From Bacteroidales bacterium (GTDB lineage: Bacteria; Bacteroidota; Bacteroidia; Bacteroidales; Bacteroidaceae): 37,798 nucleotides of DNA. The stretch covers positions 1 to 37,798 of the forward strand of contig JAUMXY010000025.1 in NCBI GenBank assembly GCA_030528885.1, in the 5' to 3' direction. Below the pieces are notes generated by a model. It was not told where the DNA came from and did not search any database. It worked only from the letters and a program-made list of their open reading frames with translations. Both the position numbers and the translations under genes were made by a program. Below are positions 1 through 6,409 of this stretch, in pieces; position 1 is the stretch's first letter; the number at the start of each line of letters is the position of its first letter.

Positions 1-263
1 TGTTGCTCAGGAACTTATAAATAAAGTTAAATTATAGTGTTGCGGAATTAAGGTATATATGTATTTTTATAAAAGTTATATGAAAATTATTTTTCGTATA
101 TATTTTCGAGGGGGTGCATTTTGCGAATATGAAAGTTGAGAGTTGAAATATACGAGTGAGCGAGTGAGAGGTTTAACTTTTTGTAAAAACAGCCGCAGAC
201 TTGCATCTTAAAGGAATAGTGAAATAGATGTAGTTTCGTTGGCTATGTTGGAAGCCGAAGGCT

Positions 264-291
264 GACAACTGACTACTGTCAACAGACAACG
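264..291 (+). repeat. 7-bp tandem array, 4 units
   Basis: Four consecutive heptamers read GACAACT, GACTACT, GTCAACA and GACAACG. The array is degenerate but keeps an exact 7-bp period. It is one of six related arrays in the window, all in the same orientation. Confidence 0.75.
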
Positions 292-322
292 GTTATTTAA
301 TTGATGACCTTAGCTGAAAGTT

Positions 323-350
323 GTCAACAGACAACAGACAACGGACAACA
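323..350 (+). repeat. 7-bp tandem array, 4 units
   Basis: The units are GTCAACA, GACAACA, GACAACG and GACAACA. The array is followed by a CTAATTGA-type flank that runs directly into the palindromic repeat starting at 361. The two repeat types therefore form one composite unit here. Confidence 0.85.
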
Positions 351-360
351 ATTGGCTAAT

Positions 361-404
361 TGATGCCCTTGCGCTGGCGCTTTGAGGGCGGGTTGAAAGG
401 AAAT
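361..404. repeat. Palindromic repeat, copy 1
   Basis: The core GCCCTTGCGCTGGCGCTTTG is followed by AGGGCG, so GCCCT pairs with AGGGC around an inner GCGC/GCGC. The same core and the GAAAGGAAAT tail recur at 1345-1388. It resembles a REP-like element in layout, but no named family is assigned. Confidence 0.7.
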
Positions 405-460
405 TTTAAGGAAATACAAAGTAAATTATTAAAATTGAAATAACCTTAGTTATACTGTTT

Positions 461-502
461 TCCTTGCGCTACGCTTTGAGGATAGATTGGAAAGGGAATA
501 TT
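461..502. repeat. Palindromic repeat, worn copy
   Basis: CCTTGCGCTACGCTTTGAGG followed by GATTGGAAAGGGAAT resembles the copies at 361 and 1345. The outer GCC/GGC bases are lost and a few core bases are missing. It is a diverged member of the same repeat family. Confidence 0.55.
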
Positions 503-612
503 GAGTAAATTAAAAGGACATTACCTTGATTAGTTTGGATGAAGTGGGATTGGTGGTCACACTATTGAACCGAAATATGAGAGGTATGACCACCGCACCC
601 TGTTTTTTAATT

Positions 613-640
613 GACAACAGAAAACGGACAACAGACAACA
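613..640 (+). repeat. 7-bp tandem array, 4 units
   Basis: The units are GACAACA, GAAAACG, GACAACA and GACAACA, followed by GTTTGCTAATTGAT. That right flank is shared with the arrays at 323 and 1258, so the mobile or copied unit is larger than the heptamers alone. Confidence 0.85.
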
Positions 641-737
641 GTTTGCTAATTGATAATTGTTTTCTCACGTAACACGGATTTCTCTTGTCACAAGTGCCTC
701 GTTGGGCTTAAGAGAGAGTTGAGACCCTCATGTGGGG

Positions 738-1230
738 TTATGCTGTTTCCGTTAGCTGGAAGAGTTCCATGAGGTAGTGGTCTTCTTCGGTCATGGTGTT
801 GTCTTGCCATGTGGACATGAGGTGGTCGATGGCAGGGAGCAGGTCCTCGTCTAGGGTCTCTTGGTAGAGGTGGACGAGGAGGTGGGTTTTGTAATTTATT
901 ATTGACAACGGACAACGGACGACAGTTTGGTGCTTCGAGGGAGTCTGCGGCTTCAGCCAATTGGGGCAGGAGGTCGTAGGTCATGTCGGCGGCACGAGTG
1001 AAGAGGTCGTGATTGCGGTAGCCTATCTGGAGGAGGACGAAGATGGTGAGCAGGATTTCTGCTTTTTCTTCGAGGGGGAGGGCTCCTCCTTGGGTGTCAA
1101 GGCGCAGGAAGAGGGTCTTGACGGTATGTTGTGCCTCGTGCCACCGGGATTGATAATCCTGGATGCTGTGGTCTCCGAGGGTGTCGAGGAGAAGCAATTG
1201 GCGGTAGGCTTGGAGGCGAAGGGAGGTCAT
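738..1230 (-). pseudogene. upxZ: UpxZ-like capsule antitermination inhibitor, split between two frames
   Basis: UpxZ proteins (about 160 aa in Bacteroides) stop the UpxY antiterminators of other capsule loci from working, so that one capsule is made at a time. The first about 100 residues read from ATG at 1230. At 904-924 the gene meets a three-unit 7-bp array. The UpxZ-like C-terminus (YKTHLLVHLYQETLDEDLL, then STWQDNTMTEEDHYLMEL) continues one base out of phase, ending with TAA at 738-740. In the starting frame the protein runs on into an unrelated proline- and arginine-rich tail to 688. The position just downstream of upxY supports the call. Losing one 7-bp unit would rejoin the halves without a stop, giving about 160 aa, so this may be an off state rather than a dead gene. 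Confidence 0.7.
904..924 (+). repeat. 7-bp tandem array inside upxZ, 3 units
   Basis: The units are GACAACG, GACAACG and GACGACA, with AATTTATTATT on one side and GTTTGG on the other. The array separates the two reading frames of the UpxZ-like gene. Because 7 is not a multiple of 3, each unit gained or lost changes the frame. Confidence 0.85.
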
Positions 1231-1257
1231 TGGGGAATTGACAATTAACTTAAGTTA

Positions 1258-1285
1258 GACAACGGACAACAGACAACGGACAGCA
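1258..1285 (+). repeat. 7-bp tandem array, 4 units
   Basis: The units are GACAACG, GACAACA, GACAACG and GACAGCA, followed by GTTTGTCTAATTGA. The array lies in the 195-bp gap between upxY and upxZ. Confidence 0.85.
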
Positions 1286-1293
1286 GTTTGTCT

Positions 1294-1328
1294 AATTGAA
1301 AATTGAAAGTTGATAGTTGAAAATTGAC
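1294..1328 (+). repeat. Second type of 7-bp array, 5 units
   Basis: The units are AATTGAA, AATTGAA, AGTTGAT, AGTTGAA and AATTGAC. The period is again 7 bp but the consensus (A/G)RTTGAA differs from the GACAAC arrays. A shorter relative, AGTTGAGAGTTGAA, occurs near 134-147. Confidence 0.7.
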
Positions 1329-1344
1329 AATGCGGTTATCGGAT

Positions 1345-1388
1345 TGATGCCCTTGCGCTGGCGCTTTGAGGGCGAGGTGGAAAGGAAA
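1345..1388. repeat. Palindromic repeat, copy 2
   Basis: This copy shares the TGATGCCCTTGCGCTGGCGC core and the TTTGAGGGCG arm with 361-390, and has a GGTGGAAAGGAAAT tail. It lies between upxY and upxZ, where a folded RNA could influence expression of upxZ relative to upxY. That role is only a possibility. Confidence 0.7.
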
Positions 1389-1425
1389 TCCTAAGTAAAT
1401 TGAAGGAAATTACTTTATTTGAGAA

Positions 1426-1980
1426 TTATTCGAGGAACTTGAGGTGGGAGGAGGGGACGTAGGCGAGGGCTACGGCGGCTACTCCTTCAAGTTGGATGAC
1501 GACGTGGCGGTTTTTCTTGACGCGTTTGACAGTGCCTTCGATGCCTGCGAAGTCTCCTTCAGTGATGATGACGCGTCTGCCTACTTTGTGGGCTACATCG
1601 GAGTAGTCGAGGAACATGACGCGGTTGTCGGTGATGGAGGCGACGCGTATGAAATTCTCCATTTCCCGTTCGGGTATATGGATGATTTGTGGTCGGATGG
1701 ATGGGTCAAGGGGACGTGTCATCATGTATCGCAACGGGCTGAAGTCGTCTTCGGTCATCTTCAGACTTGTGAGTGTGTCGCGTGTGGAATGGACAAAGAG
1801 CAGGTTGTGAATGGCTGGCACTTGTTCAAAGTGGCGATGGCCGTTGCGCTCTACCAGTTTGGTCTTGATGGGAAGGAATGTTTTGATGTTGAGCTGGTCG
1901 AGACTGGCTTTCACTTTCAGTTCGCGGTTGTAGGTGACACGCATGGGAAACCAGTGCAGTTCGTTGCGGTTATCGCTCAT
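1426..1980 (-). CDS. upxY: UpxY family transcription antiterminator (NusG paralogue)
   Basis: This 184-aa protein has a NusG N-terminal domain at about residues 5-105 (beginning NELHWFPMRVTYNRELKVK) and a C-terminal KOW domain (VGRRVIITEGDFAGIEGTVK). In Bacteroides, UpxY proteins are the first gene of a capsule operon and let RNA polymerase read through a terminator in their own 5' leader. The ATG at 1980 is preferred, because the longer frame to 1992 needs a TTG start. The gene follows a 310-nt structured leader and precedes upxZ, the normal order in capsule loci. No polysaccharide genes are visible before the left window edge. Confidence 0.9.
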   Translation of the reverse strand: MSDNRNELHWFPMRVTYNRELKVKASLDQLNIKTFLPIKTKLVERNGHRHFEQVPAIHNLLFVHSTRDTLTSLKMTEDDFSPLRYMMTRPLDPSIRPQIIHIPEREMENFIRVASITDNRVMFLDYSDVAHKVGRRVIITEGDFAGIEGTVKRVKKNRHVVIQLEGVAAVALAYVPSSHLKFLE

Positions 1981-1996
1981 CGATGAAGACAATAGG

Positions 1997-2011
1997 AGGG
2001 GGACACCCCCT
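1997..2011 (-). promoter_or_regulatory. Tight GC hairpin just upstream of upxY
   Basis: AGGGGG and CCCCCT flank a three-base loop. The hairpin ends about 16 nt before the upxY ATG and could affect ribosome access. No T-run follows on the minus strand, so it is not an intrinsic terminator. Confidence 0.5.
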
Positions 2012-2153
2012 GTAGGGCAGGGCGGCAGAAGAATGCTACCATAAAATGGTTACGAATCATTTTCCTTACTGATGTCCAATAACGTCAATGACTGGTGTTG
2101 TCTTGTTGAAATAGACGCTATTGCGAACTGTCCTGCAGGAACTGGAGAGAACG

Positions 2154-2465
2154 AAAAAAGCGTGAGTCTGCTTCTTGCCTGCTCAACATTTAGGTCGTAG
2201 GAAACCTTCCTTAAAAACAGACAGAATTGACGCTCACGCCGTTGGTATATACTGCACCCGTAAAGTGTGCCTGAGGACGAAGGGTCCTCTGCACACTAAC
2301 GGGTTTGTTATAATATACCTACCCGCAGCATCCACTTCTGCAATGTTTTAGTTAAGGTCGTTTGAATTTCCTACGTTCAAATGTTCAAAAACAATGCATA
2401 GCGAGACGCTATTCCAATAAGTTGGCCCACACCTTCCTCTCTTTATGAGAGTTTACGGCGTTAGC
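2154..2465 (-). ncRNA. Structured upxY leader RNA with intrinsic terminator
   Basis: Read on the minus strand, the RNA would start about 2465 and holds a row of hairpins: CTCTC/GAGAG, CCAA/TTGG, ATAGCG/CGCTAT and TTTGAA/TTCAAA. A long hairpin follows at 2319-2244, with outer GGTATAT/ATATACC and inner stems around ACCCGT and GTGTGC. The last element pairs GCGTGAG (2239-2233) with CTCACGC (2166-2160), is followed by six T (2159-2154), and looks like a terminator. ACGCCGT near the 5' end (2461-2455) is complementary to ACGGCGT (2242-2236), which overlaps the terminator's 5' arm, so the two pairings compete. upxY starts about 175 nt further on. It could be a UpxY-responsive leader or a free small RNA. 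I cannot match it to a named RNA family. Confidence 0.65.
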
Positions 2466-2470
2466 TATCG

Positions 2471-2501
2471 CAAAGGTAATATGTTTTTTTGAATGGGCAA
2501 A
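2471..2501 (-). promoter_or_regulatory. Bacteroidetes-type promoter of the upxY leader
   Basis: On the minus strand a -33 box TTTG (2501-2498) is followed after exactly 19 nt by a -7 box TACCTTTG (2478-2471). This is a full match to the TTTG / TAnnTTTG consensus of the Bacteroides primary sigma factor. Transcription should start near 2465. Confidence 0.8.
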
Positions 2502-2530
2502 GGAAAAAAGTGAAAAAATGATAATTATTT

Positions 2531-2570
2531 TATTCCTTGGTCATCTACGGGATATGGATGGCAAGGAATA
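2531..2570 (-). terminator. Candidate terminator of queH
   Basis: TATTCCTTG (2531-2539) and CAAGGAATA (2562-2570) form a 9-bp perfect stem with an inner CATC/GATG pairing. On the minus strand it is followed by AAATAATTATC, a weak T/A tract. It lies about 110 nt past the queH stop. Confidence 0.4.
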
Positions 2571-2680
2571 TTTCACCTATGAAACGGGGGCATTTTTCAT
2601 GTGCTGACAGGGCATTCCTTGCTGGTGTTACACATTGTATTATATATAGTGCGAAGGTTGGTGCTTGCTATGTTGCAGGG

Positions 2681-3256
2681 TTAGTTGCGGATACTGAATT
2701 CGCATCCGCAGTATAGCTGGTTGTAGAAGGAGTACTCTTTGAGGAGTTGGTTGCGGCGGTCTTGCAGTCCTCCTTTGCGCCAGTTCTGTGCCCAGAAAAG
2801 GGTGGAAGGTACTGCGGCTTGGGCTTGAAGGCCTGTAGTGGTGATTTGTTCTATGCTTTTCCAGCGTGAAGATGCTAGGGTGGTGGTGAAGTAGGTGATG
2901 CCGAGTGCTTGTGCCTGAAGGGCTGTCGCTGTGAGGCGTATACGGAAGCATTGCTGGCAGCGGGAGCCTCGTTCTGGCTCTTGCTCAAGTCCGCGTATGG
3001 CTTGCAGCCATGCCTCATGGTCGTAGTCGCCGTCTATCCAAGGGATTCCGAGACTTTCGGCATGACGCTTGCTCTCGTTCTTTCGGATTTCGTACTCTTC
3101 GTATGGAAAGATGTTGGGATTGAAGTAGAATATGGTGGGACGGATGTTGTGCTGAAGCATCCATTCGACAATGGCTGACGAGCAAGGGGCACAACAAGCA
3201 TGCAGCAGCACTTGGCTGATGCCTTCAGGAATCTCTATGTCGTTCTTTTTCTTCAT
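2681..3256 (-). CDS. queH: Epoxyqueuosine reductase QueH
   Basis: QueH (formerly DUF208) reduces epoxyqueuosine to queuosine in tRNA, the last step of queuosine synthesis, and replaces QueG in many bacteria. The 191-aa protein shows the family cysteines in order: HACCAPCS with Cys21, Cys22 and Cys25, then SRCQQCFRIR with Cys100 and Cys103, then LYCGCEFS with Cys183 and Cys185. These match the metal- and redox-active cysteine set of the family. The start at 3256 is chosen because a -7 box (TATCTTTG, 3283-3276) lies just upstream. The open frame continues to 3499, but that extension overlaps the promoter and a 7-bp repeat array. The gene is divergent from the BASS transporter. Confidence 0.92.
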   Translation of the reverse strand: MKKKNDIEIPEGISQVLLHACCAPCSSAIVEWMLQHNIRPTIFYFNPNIFPYEEYEIRKNESKRHAESLGIPWIDGDYDHEAWLQAIRGLEQEPERGSRCQQCFRIRLTATALQAQALGITYFTTTLASSRWKSIEQITTTGLQAQAAVPSTLFWAQNWRKGGLQDRRNQLLKEYSFYNQLYCGCEFSIRN

Positions 3257-3275
3257 GTGACAGCTTTTCGTGCTG

Positions 3276-3283
3276 CAAAGATA
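3276..3283 (-). promoter_or_regulatory. -7 box for queH
   Basis: TATCTTTG on the minus strand fits TAnnTTTG. No clear TTTG is seen 19-21 nt upstream. The predicted start near 3270 leaves a very short leader before the ATG at 3256. Confidence 0.5.
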
Positions 3284-3304
3284 CGCTTTTTCGTGGATAA
3301 TGTG

Positions 3305-3312
3305 TAACTTTG
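3305..3312 (+). promoter_or_regulatory. -7 box for the BASS transporter gene
   Basis: TAACTTTG on the plus strand fits TAnnTTTG, with a weak upstream element. Transcription would start near 3319, so the eight-unit 7-bp array at 3325-3380 would form most of the 5' leader. Confidence 0.5.
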
Positions 3313-3324
3313 TTGCGTGAAATT

Positions 3325-3380
3325 GACAACGGTCAACAGTCAACAGACAACAGACGACGGACAACAGACGATAGATAATG
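3325..3380 (+). repeat. 7-bp tandem array in the BASS gene leader, 8 units
   Basis: The units are GACAACG, GTCAACA, GTCAACA, GACAACA, GACGACG, GACAACA, GACGATA and GATAATG. This is the longest array in the window. It ends 8 bp before the transporter's ATG and could be read through in frame from a GTG at 3317. It is much more likely to be untranslated leader. Confidence 0.8.
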
Positions 3381-3388
3381 GGAAAGTT

Positions 3389-4366
3389 ATGAGATTTATT
3401 GGTTTTATCAAAAACTGGATGTTGCCGATAGCTATGCTGGCAGGTGTGGCTTCTTATTATATATATGTGAATATCCCTGCATTGGATGGGACGCATCAAG
3501 TGGTTGGGCGGCTGATTGGCTATGTGCAGCCTGCATTGCTGTTTTGTATGCTGTTTGTGAGCTTTTGTCGGATGAGTGTCAGGGAACTGAAACCACGCGC
3601 TTGGATGCTGAAGTTGCTGGCCATTCAGGTGGTGGCGTTTGTGGCGCTGGGGTTACTGATTGTGTGGATGCCTGATGTGGGAAGTCGTGTGGTGATTGAG
3701 AGTGCGATGGTTTGCATGATTTGCCCGACGGCAACGGCTGCTGCTGTGGTGACATCGAAATTGCGTGGCAATTCGAATGTGGTGGTCAGCTACACGTGTC
3801 TCATCAATTTGGCTGTGTCGCTGCTGGTGCCTGCAATGGTGCCGTTTTTGCATGAAGGCAGCATGCCCGGCATGACTTTTGAACTATCTTTTCTTATCAT
3901 TCTTGCCAAAGTGTTTCCTTTGCTGATTCTTCCATTGGTGGCTGCCTGGTTTGTGCGTCACCTGTTTCCTGTATTCCATGCTTTCATCTTGCGTCAAACA
4001 GACTTGGCGTTCCATCTGTGGGCTGTGTCGCTGGCATTGGCAATCGGCATGTCTGTGAAGGCGTTGGAGCATAGCGAAGAGAGTGTGGAGAACATGGTGG
4101 GCATTGCTGTGGTGTCGCTCGTGTGCTGCTTAGCTCAGTTTGGATTAGGTCGCCTGATTGGGCGAAAGCATGGCGAAGCTGTGGCTGGTACGCAGAGCCT
4201 TGGACAGAAGAACACGGTATTTGCCATTTGGATGGGTTATACATTCCTGAACCCTGTTACGGCTCTTGCTGGCGGGTTCTATTCTATCTGGCATAATGTG
4301 GTGAACTCTTGGCAGTTGTGGAGGGAGAGGAAGAGAATGGAGGATGGCAAAGGGGATGCTGCATGA
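3389..4366 (+). CDS. BASS-family (bile acid:sodium symporter-like) membrane transporter
   Basis: The 325-aa product is almost entirely hydrophobic, with about nine or ten membrane segments, and resembles the bile acid:Na+ symporter superfamily (SBF/SBF-like). Recognisable parts are CPTATAAAVVTSKLRGN at about 110-126 and the late GQKNTVFAIWMGYTFLNP segment, a region that carries conserved polar residues in this fold. Family members import bile acids, pantothenate, pyruvate and other organic anions with sodium, so the substrate here is open. The start at 3389 (MRFIGFIKNW) is preferred over an in-frame GTG at 3317, because the extra 24 residues are only the translated 7-bp repeat. Confidence 0.75.
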   Translation: MRFIGFIKNWMLPIAMLAGVASYYIYVNIPALDGTHQVVGRLIGYVQPALLFCMLFVSFCRMSVRELKPRAWMLKLLAIQVVAFVALGLLIVWMPDVGSRVVIESAMVCMICPTATAAAVVTSKLRGNSNVVVSYTCLINLAVSLLVPAMVPFLHEGSMPGMTFELSFLIILAKVFPLLILPLVAAWFVRHLFPVFHAFILRQTDLAFHLWAVSLALAIGMSVKALEHSEESVENMVGIAVVSLVCCLAQFGLGRLIGRKHGEAVAGTQSLGQKNTVFAIWMGYTFLNPVTALAGGFYSIWHNVVNSWQLWRERKRMEDGKGDAA

Positions 4367-4413
4367 GAAATGGCAGAAGAACCTCTAAAACGATATAGGG
4401 TGTATCGAAATTA

Positions 4414-4453
4414 CGATGAAGGGCATAACGAAATTACGATGTGCCCTGCATCG
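4414..4453. terminator. Inverted repeat after the BASS gene, possible two-way terminator
   Basis: CGATGAAGGGCA (4414-4425) pairs with TGCCCTGCATCG (4442-4453) with one mismatch. The segment CGAAATTACGATG also occurs twice in tandem, near 4406 and 4429. The element lies between convergent genes, the BASS transporter and ygiQ. No clear T-run follows. Confidence 0.4.
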
Positions 4454-4523
4454 ATTCAGAGGTGATGGAGGGAGTGTTGCGATGGCATCGCAATATGTAA
4501 AAATGAGGAAAAGTAAACGCAGA

Positions 4524-6362
4524 TTATTTGCGTTCGAAGAGTCGCCGGATGAGGTCTGAACGCCCCATCTGTCGAAGCAGCCGAAGGATGTTCTGCTTTT
4601 CAGAAGGCTTGTACCAGAAGAAGAATTGGCGCTGGGCGAGCTTTTCTTTTTGTGTCTTGGCCGACCAAACGGGCTGGAGCGTGTAGGGATGCAAGCCTGT
4701 GTACCATGCTTCGGTTGATACGGTCATGGGAGTAGGTGTGAAGTCCTGCACTTGTTCAAGCTGGAAGTTGAGGTCTTTGGTGATGGCTGCCAGCTCTGCC
4801 ATATCTTCGGCTGTACATCCAGGGTGAGAACTGATGAAGTAGGGGATAATCTGCTGGCGAAGATTTTTGCGACGGTTGATGTCATCAAAAATGCGCTTGA
4901 AGTCGTAGAAGAGCTTGAAAGATGGCTTGCGCATGAGGTCGAGTACACGGTCGGAAGTATGCTCTGGTGCCACTTTCAGACGACCGCTGACGTGCTTGGT
5001 GATGAGTTCCTCTGTGTATTGTCGATTGACACGATTGGTGTGTTCATCGCCTGTGTCGTGGAGCAGGAGGTCGTAGCGGACGCCTGAGCCAATGAAACTC
5101 TTCTTGATGCCAGGCAACGCATCGACAGCATGGTAGATGTCGAGCAACTGAGAGTGGTCGGTGTTGAGATTCTTGCACACTTGAGGATGGATGCACGAAG
5201 GGCGCTTGCACTTGTGGCAAAGGTCGAGGTTCTTTCCGTGCATGGCATACATGTTTGCAGAAGGTCCGCCAAGGTCGCTCAGATGGCCTTTGAAATCAGG
5301 AAGTTGAGTGATGGCTTTCACTTCTTTGATGATGCTTTCCTTGCTGCGTGAAGTGATGAACTTGCCTTGATGGGCAGAAATGGTGCAGAAGGCGCAGCCG
5401 CCAAAACATCCACGATGGAGGCATACGGAGAATCTTATCATCTCGTAGGCAGGGATGCGCTTGCCCTTGTATTTAGGATGTGGCAGATGCGTATAGGGCA
5501 GGTCGAAAGAGTGGTCGAGTTCGTCTTGGCTGAGCGGCTGATAAGGCGGATTGACCACGGCATAACGTCCATCTACTTCCTGGATGATGCGTTGTGCTTC
5601 ATATTTGTTGGATTCCTCCTCAATGTGACGGAAGTTTTCGGCTTGTGCTTTTTTGTTGTGAAGGCATTCTTCGTGGCTATGCAAGAGAATGTCGTCAGGA
5701 CGGATTCCGTTGGGAATTTCGTTCTTCATCAAGAGGGAAACGGTTTGTTTTTGAGGATATCTCGACATGAGGTTACTGAACATCTTCACGTCAATCTCGC
5801 AGTCTTGCTCCATCAGCAATTGTGCTAAGGAAATGATAGGCTTTTCTCCCATTCCGTAGATGAGGAGGTCGGCGCCAGACGGGTGAAGAATTGTGGGCAT
5901 GAGACGGTCTTGCCAGTAGTCGTAATGGGTGAGACGTCGCAAACTTGCCTCGATGCCGCCAATAACGACAGGCACATCTGGGAAAAGCTCTTTTAGGATG
6001 CGTGTATAGACGATAGTCGGATATTCTGGGCGAAGGTCGTGGCGGCCATCGGGAGAATAGGCATCTTCAGAACGGAGACGTTTGTTGGCTGTGTATTTGT
6101 TTACCATCGAATCCATGGCACCAGGGGCAATTCCAAAGAAGAGGCGAGGACGTCCCAGTTTCTTGAAGTCGCGATAGTCGCCATGCCAGTCGGGCTGGGG
6201 AACGATAGCCACTTTCAGTCCTTCTGCTTCGAGAATGCGACCAATGACTGCTGCTGCAAAAGATGGATGGTCAACGTAGGCGTCGGCAGAGAAGAGGATG
6301 ACATCGAGGGTGTCCCAATTGAGACGTTCGAGTTCTTTTTTTGTAGTGGGTAGAAAGTGCAT
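4524..6362 (-). CDS. ygiQ: YgiQ family radical SAM protein
   Basis: This 612-aa protein belongs to the YgiQ/UPF0313 radical SAM family. The [4Fe-4S]-binding CxxxCxxC is at Cys319, Cys323 and Cys326 (RGCFGGCAFCTIS). An N-terminal domain of about 300 residues, DVILFSADAYVDHPSF onward, resembles the cobalamin-binding-like fold seen in such proteins. A second cysteine group (CHKCKRPSCIHPQVC) follows the SAM core and could hold another cluster. The in vivo reaction of YgiQ proteins is not settled. The length is normal for the family. The gene begins 47 bp after the amidase-like gene stops and is probably read from the same transcript. Confidence 0.88.
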   Translation of the reverse strand: MHFLPTTKKELERLNWDTLDVILFSADAYVDHPSFAAAVIGRILEAEGLKVAIVPQPDWHGDYRDFKKLGRPRLFFGIAPGAMDSMVNKYTANKRLRSEDAYSPDGRHDLRPEYPTIVYTRILKELFPDVPVVIGGIEASLRRLTHYDYWQDRLMPTILHPSGADLLIYGMGEKPIISLAQLLMEQDCEIDVKMFSNLMSRYPQKQTVSLLMKNEIPNGIRPDDILLHSHEECLHNKKAQAENFRHIEEESNKYEAQRIIQEVDGRYAVVNPPYQPLSQDELDHSFDLPYTHLPHPKYKGKRIPAYEMIRFSVCLHRGCFGGCAFCTISAHQGKFITSRSKESIIKEVKAITQLPDFKGHLSDLGGPSANMYAMHGKNLDLCHKCKRPSCIHPQVCKNLNTDHSQLLDIYHAVDALPGIKKSFIGSGVRYDLLLHDTGDEHTNRVNRQYTEELITKHVSGRLKVAPEHTSDRVLDLMRKPSFKLFYDFKRIFDDINRRKNLRQQIIPYFISSHPGCTAEDMAELAAITKDLNFQLEQVQDFTPTPMTVSTEAWYTGLHPYTLQPVWSAKTQKEKLAQRQFFFWYKPSEKQNILRLLRQMGRSDLIRRLFERK

Positions 6363-6409
6363 AACGATGGTTGTTGTGATGATGGCGATTCAATCCTGAT
6401 GATGGATGT

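Larger units (their letters stand above)
1..737. other. Repeat-rich non-coding stretch at the left window edge
   Basis: No open frame here looks like a gene. The stretch holds three 7-bp tandem arrays (264-291, 323-350, 613-640), two copies of a palindromic repeat (361-404 and a worn copy at 461-502) and an 8-bp inverted repeat (GGTGGTCA 552-559 with TGACCACC 587-594). It lies downstream of the minus-strand upxY-upxZ pair, so capsule biosynthesis genes may begin beyond the left edge. That continuation is inferred. Confidence 0.6.

Noticed and set aside
688-926. Proline- and arginine-rich C-terminus of the open frame starting at 1230
   Set aside because: It is the out-of-frame reading of the UpxZ C-terminus; the neighbouring frame gives a clear UpxZ-like ending at 738.
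264-1328. Possible CRISPR array
   Set aside because: The units are 7 bp, directly tandem, without spacers, and there are no cas genes.
2154-2465. tmRNA or RNase P RNA
   Set aside because: There is no tag-coding frame, no tRNA-like ends and no GAGGAAAGTCC core.
3317-3388. N-terminal extension of the BASS transporter from a GTG
   Set aside because: The 24 residues are the translated 7-bp array and overlap the predicted transcription start.
3257-3499. N-terminal extension of QueH
   Set aside because: It runs through the queH promoter and the heptamer array; the family begins near the ATG at 3256.
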